Shown: one piece after another, positions 43,537 through 51,466 of the stretch
Position numbering within the stretch: the stretch's first letter is position 1
Layout: the number at the start of each line of letters is the position of its first letter
Origin: Saprospiraceae bacterium
GTDB taxonomy: Bacteria; Bacteroidota; Bacteroidia; Chitinophagales; Saprospiraceae
Length of the DNA: 51,561 nucleotides
NCBI GenBank assembly: GCA_016787415.1
Contig: JAEUUT010000136.1
Location: forward strand, 1 to 51,561
Direction: 5' to 3'
The notes under the pieces: model-generated
The model's database searches: none
Told to the model about the DNA's origin: nothing
What the model saw: the letters and a program-made list of their open reading frames with translations, nothing else
Made by a program: the position numbers and the translations under genes

Positions 43537-46134
43537 TTATGCAGCGTTCCTTGCTGCATTGATGATGCCAAACATAGCCCGCAAAACGAGGTGTTGATAG
43601 GTTTCCACTTCTTTTGGCGACAGATTTTTCGACTGTAATTTCTGCATACCAAACTGCTGAATGGCAATCAGCGGCAGCACGATATTTTCCCGAATGGCGA
43701 TGCTGGCGCGGGTCATGGCATTTCCAGAAAGCAGTTCCTGTCCGGACAATTCGCGGAGCATTTTGCTGGTCAGTTCGTATTCGTTGTGGAGCGTTTTCCA
43801 GAAGTCTCCAAATTTCGGATGATTGGATAAGTAATGTGTCACCTCGAAATTCGATTTAGCTAGCGACTGCATCGAGTTTTCCAGCAGGGTTCGGAAAAAC
43901 AGCGAACGCTGGTAAAGATGCCGAAGCGATTCGCCTTTATCCTTTTTAAAACTGGCAATGGCACTGCCCAGGCCGTGGTAGCCGGGCACATTTTGCTTCA
44001 TTTGTGCCCATGCGCCCACAAAAGGAATGGCGCGCAAATCTTCAAAGCGCATGCCTCCGGTTCCACTTCGTTTGGTAGGTCGGCTGGCAATGTTGGAATC
44101 GCCGTACCATTTCAACGGCGTCATTTTTTCAAGATAAGGCACAAAATCCTCGCTGTTTTTGAGGCTCAGGTAACTTTTGTAGGCTGCTTCTGCCAGCTCT
44201 TCCAGCAATTGATGGTCTTCGTCCGTCAGTTCGCTGGCATGGCTTCCAAACAGGTGGCCTTCCAGTCCGGCAGCAAACAGGCGCTCGGTATTAAAAATGG
44301 CTGCGGCGCGGGTGCCGTAGGTGCTGCTCACCGTTTGGCCCTGAATAGTCACCTGAATACCTTGATTTTCAATGGTATTTCCATGCGCGGCGTAGTAACT
44401 GGCATTGTTGCCGCCGCCACGCCCGGGAGGGCCGCCACGCCCGTCGAAGAACAACACGGTAACGCCGTATTTCCGACTCACGCGTGTGAGGGCTTCCTTG
44501 GCGAGGTAAATGCTCCAGTTGGCGCGCAGGTAGCCGCCGTCTTTGGTGCCGTCGGAAAAGCCGAGCATGATATGTTGCACATGGCCCCGCGCTTGCAGGT
44601 GTTTGGCGTAGTAGCGGTTGGTGTACAGCCTCTCCATGATGTCGCCGCAGGCTGCCAGGTCGTCGATGGTTTCAAAGAGCGGTACAATGTCGAGCGGCAC
44701 CGATTCGGAGGCGTTTTCCGCCTTGTTTTTGTGGCGACTCTGTTGCAGCGGCAGCAGCGTCAGATGAGCCAGGGCCAGCACTTCGGCCACGTTGAGCGCG
44801 CTCTGACAGTTGCTAATGATGTATCGATGGCAGCCGAGTTCGCCATTGCTTTCCTGGATATGGGCGATGGCACTGAACGAGCGAATTGTTTCCTTGACAA
44901 ACGGATCAGAGAAATCGTTCTCATCCAGGTGGTAATTGGTGCTCAGCAGGCGATCCATCTGCGTATTTTCATCGGCTTTTCGGAAGGCTTCGAGTTCGAA
45001 CCAGGGAAATTTTTCACTCCAGTTTTGGAAAATGGCTTCCCACACTTCGCCGTGCTTGCGGCTGTCCTGCCGAATGTCGAGGCTCGCAAAATAGAACCCG
45101 AACACCCTGATTTTGAGGATAAAACGATCCAGATCATCCAGAAACAATTCCTGGTGGTCGCTCATGAGGATTTTTCGCGCTTCCAGCAATTCCTCCAGCA
45201 ACTCGCGGCAACTGCCATACGTTTCGCGATCAGGATAGTACAGGGTGTTGTTGATTTTCATTTCGGCTTTGGCCAGCCAGTCTTCCGTGCCGCGGAAGGT
45301 GAGGCGCCGCCTGAGTTGACGGATGTCGCGGTAATAGCCACGCAGCACCACTTCGCGCAGGCGTTTGGCTACCTGCTCGGTCGTTTCGGCATTGACGAAG
45401 GGGTTCCCGTCGCGGTCGCCACCTGGCCAGAAGCCCAGGGCCAGCAATTGAGGGTTTTCAAAAGTAGTAACGTCCTGTCCCAACGAACGAAGCAAGCGGA
45501 ATAGGATATCCGGCAGAGCATAAAAGAAAATATGTTCCAGGTACCAACTCAGGCTCAGGGCCTCGTCGAAGGGGGTAGGGCGCTGCCGGTTGAAAAAGGT
45601 GGTTTTGCCCAACTGCATGAGCAGCATGCGGATGTCTTCCAGGTCATTCTGGCGGATTTCCTTGCCCAGGTCGTTGATAATACCTAGCACCTTGCCTGGG
45701 TAAAACTGCGTCGGGTGGGCCGTAAGCACGAGACGGACGCTGTAAGTTTTGATTTTTTCCAGCAGCCGTTGTTGCAGTTCTTCAGAATCGAGGCGGCCGA
45801 GCAGGTGTTTGAGCGAGCCCGGGCCGTTCATTTCATGCGTTTGTTCAAACAGGGAATCTTCCACCGAGTCGAACAGCACGACCTGCCGCTCAATGTACCG
45901 AATGAAATAGAACAACAGGGTAATGCGTTCTTCCGCGTCGGCTTTTTCAAAATATTCATTCCAGAAAGACTCTACAATATCAACTGGACTTTTGCCAACC
46001 TTGAATTCCGTTTTACAGTGCTGCCCAAACAAGGCCAGGTGGGTGCCCGTTTCTTCAATTCCTTTAAACGGCAAACTCAAAAAAAGGCTGTTGTAGGTAT
46101 GGTAGAGCAGAGCGATGGACGATTCAAAATTCAT
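43537..46134 (-). CDS. ppc: Phosphoenolpyruvate carboxylase
   Basis: This 865-residue enzyme converts PEP and bicarbonate to oxaloacetate, an anaplerotic step. Catalytic segments are visible: VLTAHPTQFYPGKVL (catalytic His), GFWPGGDRDGNPFV, FASLDIRQDSRKH, MLGFSDGTKDGGYLRANW, and the glycine-rich VLFFDGRGGPPGRGGG. The start at 46134 (MNFESSIALLYHTYN) fits the family N-terminus; the frame is open to 46206. The enzyme replaces or complements pyruvate carboxylase in Bacteroidota. It is divergent from the ATE-like gene. Confidence 0.95.
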   Translation of the reverse strand: MNFESSIALLYHTYNSLFLSLPFKGIEETGTHLALFGQHCKTEFKVGKSPVDIVESFWNEYFEKADAEERITLLFYFIRYIERQVVLFDSVEDSLFEQTHEMNGPGSLKHLLGRLDSEELQQRLLEKIKTYSVRLVLTAHPTQFYPGKVLGIINDLGKEIRQNDLEDIRMLLMQLGKTTFFNRQRPTPFDEALSLSWYLEHIFFYALPDILFRLLRSLGQDVTTFENPQLLALGFWPGGDRDGNPFVNAETTEQVAKRLREVVLRGYYRDIRQLRRRLTFRGTEDWLAKAEMKINNTLYYPDRETYGSCRELLEELLEARKILMSDHQELFLDDLDRFILKIRVFGFYFASLDIRQDSRKHGEVWEAIFQNWSEKFPWFELEAFRKADENTQMDRLLSTNYHLDENDFSDPFVKETIRSFSAIAHIQESNGELGCHRYIISNCQSALNVAEVLALAHLTLLPLQQSRHKNKAENASESVPLDIVPLFETIDDLAACGDIMERLYTNRYYAKHLQARGHVQHIMLGFSDGTKDGGYLRANWSIYLAKEALTRVSRKYGVTVLFFDGRGGPPGRGGGNNASYYAAHGNTIENQGIQVTIQGQTVSSTYGTRAAAIFNTERLFAAGLEGHLFGSHASELTDEDHQLLEELAEAAYKSYLSLKNSEDFVPYLEKMTPLKWYGDSNIASRPTKRSGTGGMRFEDLRAIPFVGAWAQMKQNVPGYHGLGSAIASFKKDKGESLRHLYQRSLFFRTLLENSMQSLAKSNFEVTHYLSNHPKFGDFWKTLHNEYELTSKMLRELSGQELLSGNAMTRASIAIRENIVLPLIAIQQFGMQKLQSKNLSPKEVETYQHLVLRAMFGIINAARNAA

Positions 46135-46265
46135 ATCGGGAAGAGTTAGTCGTATCAGTGTACCATTGCGGTATGACTTCTGCTGCAAAGAACGGGTATG
46201 CTGCACTTCTATTTATTATTCTGCTTAAAAAAACATAAAATTGCAGCTCCATTTGTGACCTTCCC

Positions 46266-46976
46266 ATGAGACAGCCCGTAATTTTTGAAGACGTGATCGA
46301 CGAGCGCATTGTGATGCAGCCTCTCGATCCGGCGGTGTTCGACCAGTATTTGGCTGCTGGTTGGCGCTTGTTGGGCTATTCCATTATTCGCCACAATATT
46401 GCGGTGTGTCGCAGCCAGATGTGCGGCACCATTCCGCTGCGTATCCGACTGCGCGATTTCTCCTTTTCCAAAAGTCAGCGTCAACTGCTCCGCCGCAATG
46501 CGGGTCTTTGGGTGGAATACGGTCCGATCATGCTCACTCCCGAACATGATACCTTGTTTCAGATGCATTCCGAACAACGTTTTACCGAGCGGCGGCCCGA
46601 CCTGCTGGCTACGTTCATCGGCGCGCAGGCGCACCTGGAACCTGTCACGGGGACTTCCTTTACTGTGAGAAATGCGGAAGGGAAAATGATTGCATTCAGT
46701 TGTATGCATACCGGCCAAAAGGCGGTTTCCGGCACCTATTGTTTTTTCCATACCGACTATGCCCGATTTAGCCTGGGCACCTATACTTTTTTGCTGGAAT
46801 TGCAAAAATCGCTGGATATGGGCATGGAATATTACTATCCGGGTTACTGCTACGATGTGCCTTCCCAGTTTGATTACAAATTGAATTTCAATGCATTAGA
46901 ATCGTATGACTGGAAAACCGGCGACTGGAAACACCAGGAACGCCTGGCGGTAAGGCAATGGGTCGATCTGGTGTAA
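46266..46976 (+). CDS. Aminoacyl-tRNA-protein transferase-like protein (ATE/Bpt family)
   Basis: This 236-residue protein resembles arginyl/leucyl-tRNA-protein transferases. The N-terminal half has YLAAGWRLLGYSIIRHNIAVCRSQMC, then IPLRIRLRDFSFSKSQRQLLRRN, the family's SQRRVLRRN block. The C-terminal half has DYARFSLGTYTFLLELQKSLDMGMEYYYPGYCYDV and DYKLNFNALESYDW, matching RLGTYSVLxEIELAxxxGLxYYYLGYYI and MxYKxxFxPxE. The usual CPxCxxC pattern is reduced to two cysteines (CRSQMC). It may conjugate Leu, Arg or another amino acid to protein N-termini, feeding ClpS/ClpAP; target and donor unknown. Confidence 0.75.
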   Translation: MRQPVIFEDVIDERIVMQPLDPAVFDQYLAAGWRLLGYSIIRHNIAVCRSQMCGTIPLRIRLRDFSFSKSQRQLLRRNAGLWVEYGPIMLTPEHDTLFQMHSEQRFTERRPDLLATFIGAQAHLEPVTGTSFTVRNAEGKMIAFSCMHTGQKAVSGTYCFFHTDYARFSLGTYTFLLELQKSLDMGMEYYYPGYCYDVPSQFDYKLNFNALESYDWKTGDWKHQERLAVRQWVDLV

Positions 46977-47268
46977 AGCGCTCCCTGCATAAAATAATAA
47001 ATCCCCCTCCACAATTGCTGCGGAAGAGGACATCCCAAAAACCGATTACATCTTTATATCTGCCGGGCATACCTGTGGCATGCTCCGGAGAACATTTTGC
47101 AAGGGAAATAAATTGTTCAGCAAACAAGGAGAACAGCCGCGCAGATGAGGCGGCAAAGTGCAGGAATGCTGAAGGTCGGGTTCATGGATTAAACAACCAG
47201 CCTCCGAATTGCGATTTTCGTGCCATAAAAATGAAATGCCCTTCATCTGGCAAAAAATACCATGAATT
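46977..47268. other. Intergenic region, no gene seen
   Basis: About 290 bp follow the ATE-like gene. Short open frames on both strands lack signals or recognisable motifs. The segment GGCATACCTGTGGCATGC (47079-47096) has a GGCAT direct repeat. No heptad array touches the stop at 46976, unlike most gene ends here. Confidence 0.4.
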
Positions 47269-47433
47269 AGTTATCCGTTATCGGTTATTAGTTATCAGGG
47301 GTGGTAAGGAGACCATCTGTACATTTTTTGGCCACACAAAAAGTAATGCCAATAAAATGCACAGATGGTCTCCTTACCACCCCTGATAACTAATAACCGA
47401 TAACGGATAACTAAAAACGGATAACGGATAACT
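47269..47433. repeat. Heptad-armed palindrome, GTTATCC/GTTATTA type, perfect 52-bp arms
   Basis: The arms 47269-47320 and 47361-47412 are exact reverse complements over 52 bp. The outer half of each arm is 7-bp units (AGTTATC, CGTTATC, GGTTATT, AGTTATC), and the inner half is a unique stem (GGGGTGGTAAGGAGACCATC). The 40-base loop itself nearly pairs (CATTTTTTGGC with GCCAATAAAATG) and contains AATGCCAA at 47345-47352. More units run to the TAA stop (47434-47436) of the minus-strand lipoprotein gene. Confidence 0.95.
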
Positions 47434-48231
47434 TTAGCGCCGGAGGCGCACGGTGAACGTATTTCCGTTGTTCAAGGTAATCTCTCCGAAACGATCGCAA
47501 CTGCCGTCGCCGAAGTCGAGCGAGTGGTGGCGTTCACCCACGGTAACATCCAGGACACCGGCAGAAATCCAGCGGCAGGAAGCACTTTTGATGAGTGGTT
47601 CGGTGATGGTAGCGGTGAATGCAACACCATTTCGGTTGAAACCGGTAGCCGAGCCGGTACTGCTCCATACATTGTCCCAATGAGTAGCAGTATTGCCGCC
47701 TTCGATGAGTACGCTGGTGCGGGTTTTATTCCAGGTAGCGCTGCTGCCATCTTCGAACGTGAGTTTCATGTCGGTCGCGGTTTTGGTGTACGACCACAGT
47801 CCGGCGTCGTTCTGGCCGTTGTTGGTCCAGGTGCGTGTACCTTCTACATGGATCCCGTCGATGTAAAAATTGTCGTGCGTAATGGTGCGAACGGCGCCTG
47901 CATTTCTGATTTCATCGGTCTGATTTACAATCAGTTTGCCACTCAGTACGCGGCCGTCGGGGCGGGTGCAAGCCGTACCGAAGTCGATCGTGATGGTGTT
48001 GGGCCAGGTGCCTTCCGGCTGTGCAAAAGTGATGGTGGGGCAGGATTCGCCGCCGCCACGCTCTTCAACGGCTATATCAATGTCGATGTCGGTTTGCTCT
48101 GAATAATCTTCCTGTGCGGCTATATCTTCTGAAGTTACGATGGCGACGTCCTGTGTTTCTGATTTTTTGCAGGACTGAAAGGTGGAAAATGCTGCGAATA
48201 CGAGGCTAAACAGCAAAACGGTCTTTTTCAT
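47434..48231 (-). CDS. Lipoprotein of unknown function
   Basis: This 265-residue lipoprotein has a lipobox (FSTFQSCKKSE). A very acidic spacer follows (EDIAAQEDYSEQTDIDIDIAVEERGGG, location ~45-70), then a beta-rich domain with CPTITFAQPEGTWPNTITIDFGTACTRPDGRVLSGKLIV and a C-terminal LDFGDGSCDRFGEITLNNG. Conserved cysteines (in SCPT, TACT, SCRW and SCDR) suggest disulfides. The pattern FGxACxRPDGRxxSGxL recurs in Bacteroidota lipoproteins that I know only as hypothetical. Start chosen at the signal peptide; the frame is open to 48321. Confidence 0.75.
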   Translation of the reverse strand: MKKTVLLFSLVFAAFSTFQSCKKSETQDVAIVTSEDIAAQEDYSEQTDIDIDIAVEERGGGESCPTITFAQPEGTWPNTITIDFGTACTRPDGRVLSGKLIVNQTDEIRNAGAVRTITHDNFYIDGIHVEGTRTWTNNGQNDAGLWSYTKTATDMKLTFEDGSSATWNKTRTSVLIEGGNTATHWDNVWSSTGSATGFNRNGVAFTATITEPLIKSASCRWISAGVLDVTVGERHHSLDFGDGSCDRFGEITLNNGNTFTVRLRR

Positions 48232-48390
48232 GTCGGAATGTATTTGATCTTGATTGCTCAAGGGATGATTGAATATGTGTTTGGGTGCATGATCGTGCTT
48301 CCGGCCGGGAAACAAAAGCATAGACCGCCGACATGGCAGAGCGTTTAAAAGGGGGAGTTTTAAAATTTTGTTAAGAGTAGTGTTTTAGTG

Positions 48391-48561
48391 TTTTAGTGTT
48401 TTGGAGGGGCGTTGCTTTTGGCATTTTGGATGAAGTTGGAGGGGTATGGCGTTTTATCGGATTCTATTTCAGTAAATTTGGAGCACCCTTAACTTCCAAT
48501 GCCAAAAGCAACGCCCCTCCAAAACACTAAAACACCCAAACCCCAAAACACTAAAAAACAC
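48391..48561. repeat. Palindrome with TAGTGTTT units, perfect 35-bp arms
   Basis: The arms 48391-48425 and 48498-48532 are exact reverse complements (35 bp), separated by 72 bases. The outer part uses 8-bp units (TAGTGTTT), also seen at 48379-48404 and, inverted, up to 48560. The inner end of each arm is TTGGCATT (48418-48425) or AATGCCAA (48498-48505). It lies between the helicase stop and the next minus-strand gene. The remaining 48232-48378 holds no gene and is the leader of the lipoprotein. Confidence 0.92.
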
Positions 48562-49890
48562 TCACTTCTTCGGCCGCTTCTTGATCGGCTTCTTGTACTT
48601 CATGTCCCGTCTGTGCTTGGTAGCATTTCCCAGATTGACCTTTTTGTTTTTTTCCTTTTTTTCATGAAAAGCGCCTTGCGATTGGCGCAGGGTAGGAGAG
48701 GGTAGGTAGTTTTTTCCCGAATAACCTGCTTCGCGTTCTTCCTCGGTCAGTTGTGTCGACACGAGGGAATCATCGGGCAGCGGCAGTTCGGGTATTGCCT
48801 TGCCCATGAGGGTTTCGATGTTGGTACGGTATTCCACTTCCCGGTCGGATACGAACGTGATAGCGGCGCCATCCGAATCGGCCCTGCCGGTACGTCCAAT
48901 GCGGTGAATATAATTTTCCGGCTCATCCGGCGTATCTACGTTGATGACGTGCGTGATGTCGGACACATCGAGGCCGCGCGCCAGCAAATCTGTCGAAACC
49001 AGGCCGCGCAGGGTGCCATCTTCGAATTTTTGCACTGCCTGCATCCTGAAATTCTGCGATTTGTTGGAGTGCGTGACGCTGAACTGCTCCGGAAATTTTC
49101 CGTCCAGAAATTCGAAAATCCGGTCGGCCATACGTTTGCTCGCCCCAAAAATCAACACCTTTTCCATCGACTCGTCCGTTTTGAGCAGGTGTTCCAGCAG
49201 GTTGAGTTTGGTGAAATAATTGGGCACCCGATACGCCGTCTGTCGTATGCGTTCCAGCGGCGTACCCATGCGCGTCACCTCGATCAGTTCCGGGCCATTG
49301 AAAAAGATGTGAATCATCTCATCCACATCTTCGGTCATGGTAGCGGAAAACAGCAGGTTTTGACGCTTTTTCGGTATCAAATCGAACAGAGAGTTCAATT
49401 GTGAGCGAAAACCCAGGTTGAGCATTTCGTCCACTTCGTCGATGACCAATTGCTTGACAGAGCGCAGCAACAAGGCGCGGTTCAACACCAGATCAAGCAG
49501 TCGGCCCGGCGTAGCCACTAGAATATCGACTCCCTGCGCTACCGTTTTGGCCTGTGTGTTGATATTGGTGCCTCCGTACACGCCTTCCACGCGCACGGTC
49601 ATGTATTTGGTGAGTTTTTCGATTTCACCCACCAATTGGATCACCAGTTCGCGCGTAGGCACCACAATGAGCACCCGTGGGTCTTTTTCCTTGCTGAACT
49701 TCAGGTTGCGCAAAATGGGCAACAGGTAGGCAAATGTTTTCCCCGTACCCGTTTGGGCAATACCCACTACATCGCGGCCCGAGAGGATGACGGAAAATGC
49801 CTTCTCCTGTATGGGCGTGGGCTGGTTGTAGCCAAGGTCATGCAGGGCATCCCGCAGGGCCTGGGTAAGGGCGAGGGTATCAAAACTCAT
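48562..49890 (-). CDS. DEAD-box family RNA helicase (motif II variant DEVD)
   Basis: This 442-residue ATP-dependent RNA helicase has Q motif GYNQPTPIQ, motif I AQTGTGKT, Ia PTRELVIQ, Ib TPGR, motif II VIDEVDEML, III SAT, IV ILIFGASK-like, V STDLLARGLD and VI HRIGRTGR. Motif II reads DEVD where DEAD is standard. The C-terminal tail is highly basic (KKEKNKKVNLGNATKHRRDMKYKKPIKKRPKK region), a likely RNA-binding extension. I start at 49890 (MSFDTLAL); the frame is open to 49965 through a heptad array, and those residues are repeat-derived. It resembles RhlE/CshA-type helicases of ribosome assembly or cold response. Confidence 0.93.
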   Translation of the reverse strand: MSFDTLALTQALRDALHDLGYNQPTPIQEKAFSVILSGRDVVGIAQTGTGKTFAYLLPILRNLKFSKEKDPRVLIVVPTRELVIQLVGEIEKLTKYMTVRVEGVYGGTNINTQAKTVAQGVDILVATPGRLLDLVLNRALLLRSVKQLVIDEVDEMLNLGFRSQLNSLFDLIPKKRQNLLFSATMTEDVDEMIHIFFNGPELIEVTRMGTPLERIRQTAYRVPNYFTKLNLLEHLLKTDESMEKVLIFGASKRMADRIFEFLDGKFPEQFSVTHSNKSQNFRMQAVQKFEDGTLRGLVSTDLLARGLDVSDITHVINVDTPDEPENYIHRIGRTGRADSDGAAITFVSDREVEYRTNIETLMGKAIPELPLPDDSLVSTQLTEEEREAGYSGKNYLPSPTLRQSQGAFHEKKEKNKKVNLGNATKHRRDMKYKKPIKKRPKK

Positions 49891-49903
49891 TCGTAGATTT
49901 TTT

Positions 49904-50032
49904 AAAGTCCTGAGTCCTAAGTCCTGAGTCCTGAGTCCGTAGAGTGTACCGCTTACTTTTGGCATTGTTACAGATGAATGCCAAACAAAAGCAGGTGTAC
50001 TCTATGGACTCAGGACTCACGACTCAGGACTA
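49904..50032. repeat. Heptad-armed inverted repeat, AGTCCTG type, related to 36415-36558
   Basis: The left array 49904-49938 and right array 50007-50032 consist of AGTCCTG and complementary units. Inner blocks GTAGAGTGTACC (49939-49950) and GGTGTACTCTATGGACTC (49994-50011) match the 36453-36526 palindrome closely. The centre has TTGGCATT (49959-49966) and AATGCCAA (49977-49984). Pairing is imperfect, unlike the 63-bp copy. The right array begins in the TAG stop of the aminotransferase gene. It occupies the gap between two co-directional genes. Confidence 0.92.
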
Positions 50033-51235
50033 TTTCAGTCTGCTCAGTACATCTTTCATTCTCCGCACCGCTTCGCGCAATTGCTCTTCCGAGGCGGCGT
50101 AACTCAGGCGGAAACAGTTTGGGTCACCGAACGCAGCGCCGGAAACCAGTCCGACATAGGCACTGCTCATGACGTAGTCGCAAAAGTCATCGGCATTTTT
50201 GATCGTCACCTGACCGTCCGATTTGCCAAAATAAGCGCTCACGTCGGGGAATACATAAAATGCGCCTTCCGGATGGTTGGTGCGGATACCCGGAATTTCT
50301 TCGAGCAGCGACAGCACAATGTCGCGGCGTTCGCGGAAAGCCTCGCGCATGTGATCCGTCGGGGCCATATCGCTCATAAGGGCTACGGCGCCCGCTTTCT
50401 GGCCGAAAGAAGACGCGCCGCTGGTCACCTGACCCTGTATTTTGGAGCAGGCGTCGGCCACGTATTTCGGGCCTGCCATATAGCCCAAACGCCAGCCGGT
50501 CATGGAAAACCCTTTGGCAAAGCCGTTGATGGTAATGGTGCGGTCTTTCACATTGGGGAAAGCGCCGATGCTGACGTGTTCGTGCGTAAAATTGATGTAT
50601 TCGTAAATTTCATCGCTGACGATCAGCACATGCTCATGCGGTGCAATCGCATCGGCGTATGCTTTCAGTTCCTCGCGGGAGAACACCGTGCCGGTGGGAT
50701 TGCAAGGCGAAGAGAACAGCACAAATTTGGTGCGTTCGGTGATGGCGTCGGCCACTTGTTGAGGCGTGGGTTTGAAATCGGTTTCCACACCGGCATATAC
50801 CGGCACTGGCACGCCTTCGGCCATTTTTACAATTTCCCAGTAGGAAACCCAGTACGGCGCAAAAATCACCACCTCGTCGCCCGGATCGAGCAGGGCCTGG
50901 CAGAGGTTGTACACCGTTTGTTTGGCGCCATTGCTCACCACGATCTGTTCCGGACGGAAATCGAGGTGGTTGTCGCGTTTGAGTTTTTCGCAAATAGCCT
51001 TGGTCAGTTCCGGAAGGCCTGCTACCGGCGTATATTTGGTATAACCATCTTTCAGTGCCTGGTAAGCGGCCTCTTTGATGTGGTCGGGAGTGTCAAAATC
51101 AGGTTCGCCAAGGCTCAGGCTGATCACGTCGTGGCCGAGGGCGCGCAATTCGCGGGCCATACGAGCCATTTTAAGGGTTTCAGACTCTGCAAGTTTCTGT
51201 ACGCGCTCGGAGAGCTGGGTGTGCGTGGCAGTCAT
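50030..51235 (-). CDS. Pyridoxal phosphate-dependent aspartate aminotransferase family (class I)
   Basis: This 401-residue fold-type I aminotransferase has SLGEPDFDTPDHI, the cofactor region SNGAKQTVYNLCQALLDPGDEV, APYWVSY, SSPCNPTG, VSDEIYEYI, and the Schiff-base lysine K241 in NGFAKGFSMTGWRLGY. This is the class Ib aspartate (or aspartate/prephenate) aminotransferase pattern, linking oxaloacetate and aspartate; ppc in the window supplies oxaloacetate and pyrB uses aspartate. The upstream TACCTTTG at 51299-51306 is a likely -7 element. Confidence 0.93.
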   Translation of the reverse strand: MTATHTQLSERVQKLAESETLKMARMARELRALGHDVISLSLGEPDFDTPDHIKEAAYQALKDGYTKYTPVAGLPELTKAICEKLKRDNHLDFRPEQIVVSNGAKQTVYNLCQALLDPGDEVVIFAPYWVSYWEIVKMAEGVPVPVYAGVETDFKPTPQQVADAITERTKFVLFSSPCNPTGTVFSREELKAYADAIAPHEHVLIVSDEIYEYINFTHEHVSIGAFPNVKDRTITINGFAKGFSMTGWRLGYMAGPKYVADACSKIQGQVTSGASSFGQKAGAVALMSDMAPTDHMREAFRERRDIVLSLLEEIPGIRTNHPEGAFYVFPDVSAYFGKSDGQVTIKNADDFCDYVMSSAYVGLVSGAAFGDPNCFRLSYAASEEQLREAVRRMKDVLSRLK

Positions 51236-51298
51236 GTATTTTCAGTGGAAAAAACAGGTGAATAAAAAAGGTGCATGGCCTTTTTTGATTGGACTGCG

Positions 51299-51306
51299 CA
51301 AAGGTA
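51299..51306 (-). promoter_or_regulatory. Putative -7 element of the aminotransferase gene
   Basis: The minus strand reads TACCTTTG, an exact TAnnTTTG match, 63 bp before the start codon. The -33 region would fall near the GATGAAT heptad array. Confidence 0.5.
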
Positions 51307-51319
51307 CGGATTGTATTGG

Positions 51320-51462
<143 letters not shown>

Positions 51463-51466
<4 letters not shown>

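Noticed and set aside
43918..45504. 528-codon open frame on the plus strand
   Set aside because: It is antisense to ppc, which has complete catalytic motifs. The long frame is a codon-bias shadow in a GC-balanced gene.
47046..47246. 66-codon minus-strand ORF after the ATE-like gene
   Set aside because: No domain, signal or coupled neighbour; the composition is not gene-like.
50081..51265. 394-codon plus-strand ORF
   Set aside because: It is antisense to the aminotransferase, which shows the full PLP motif set.
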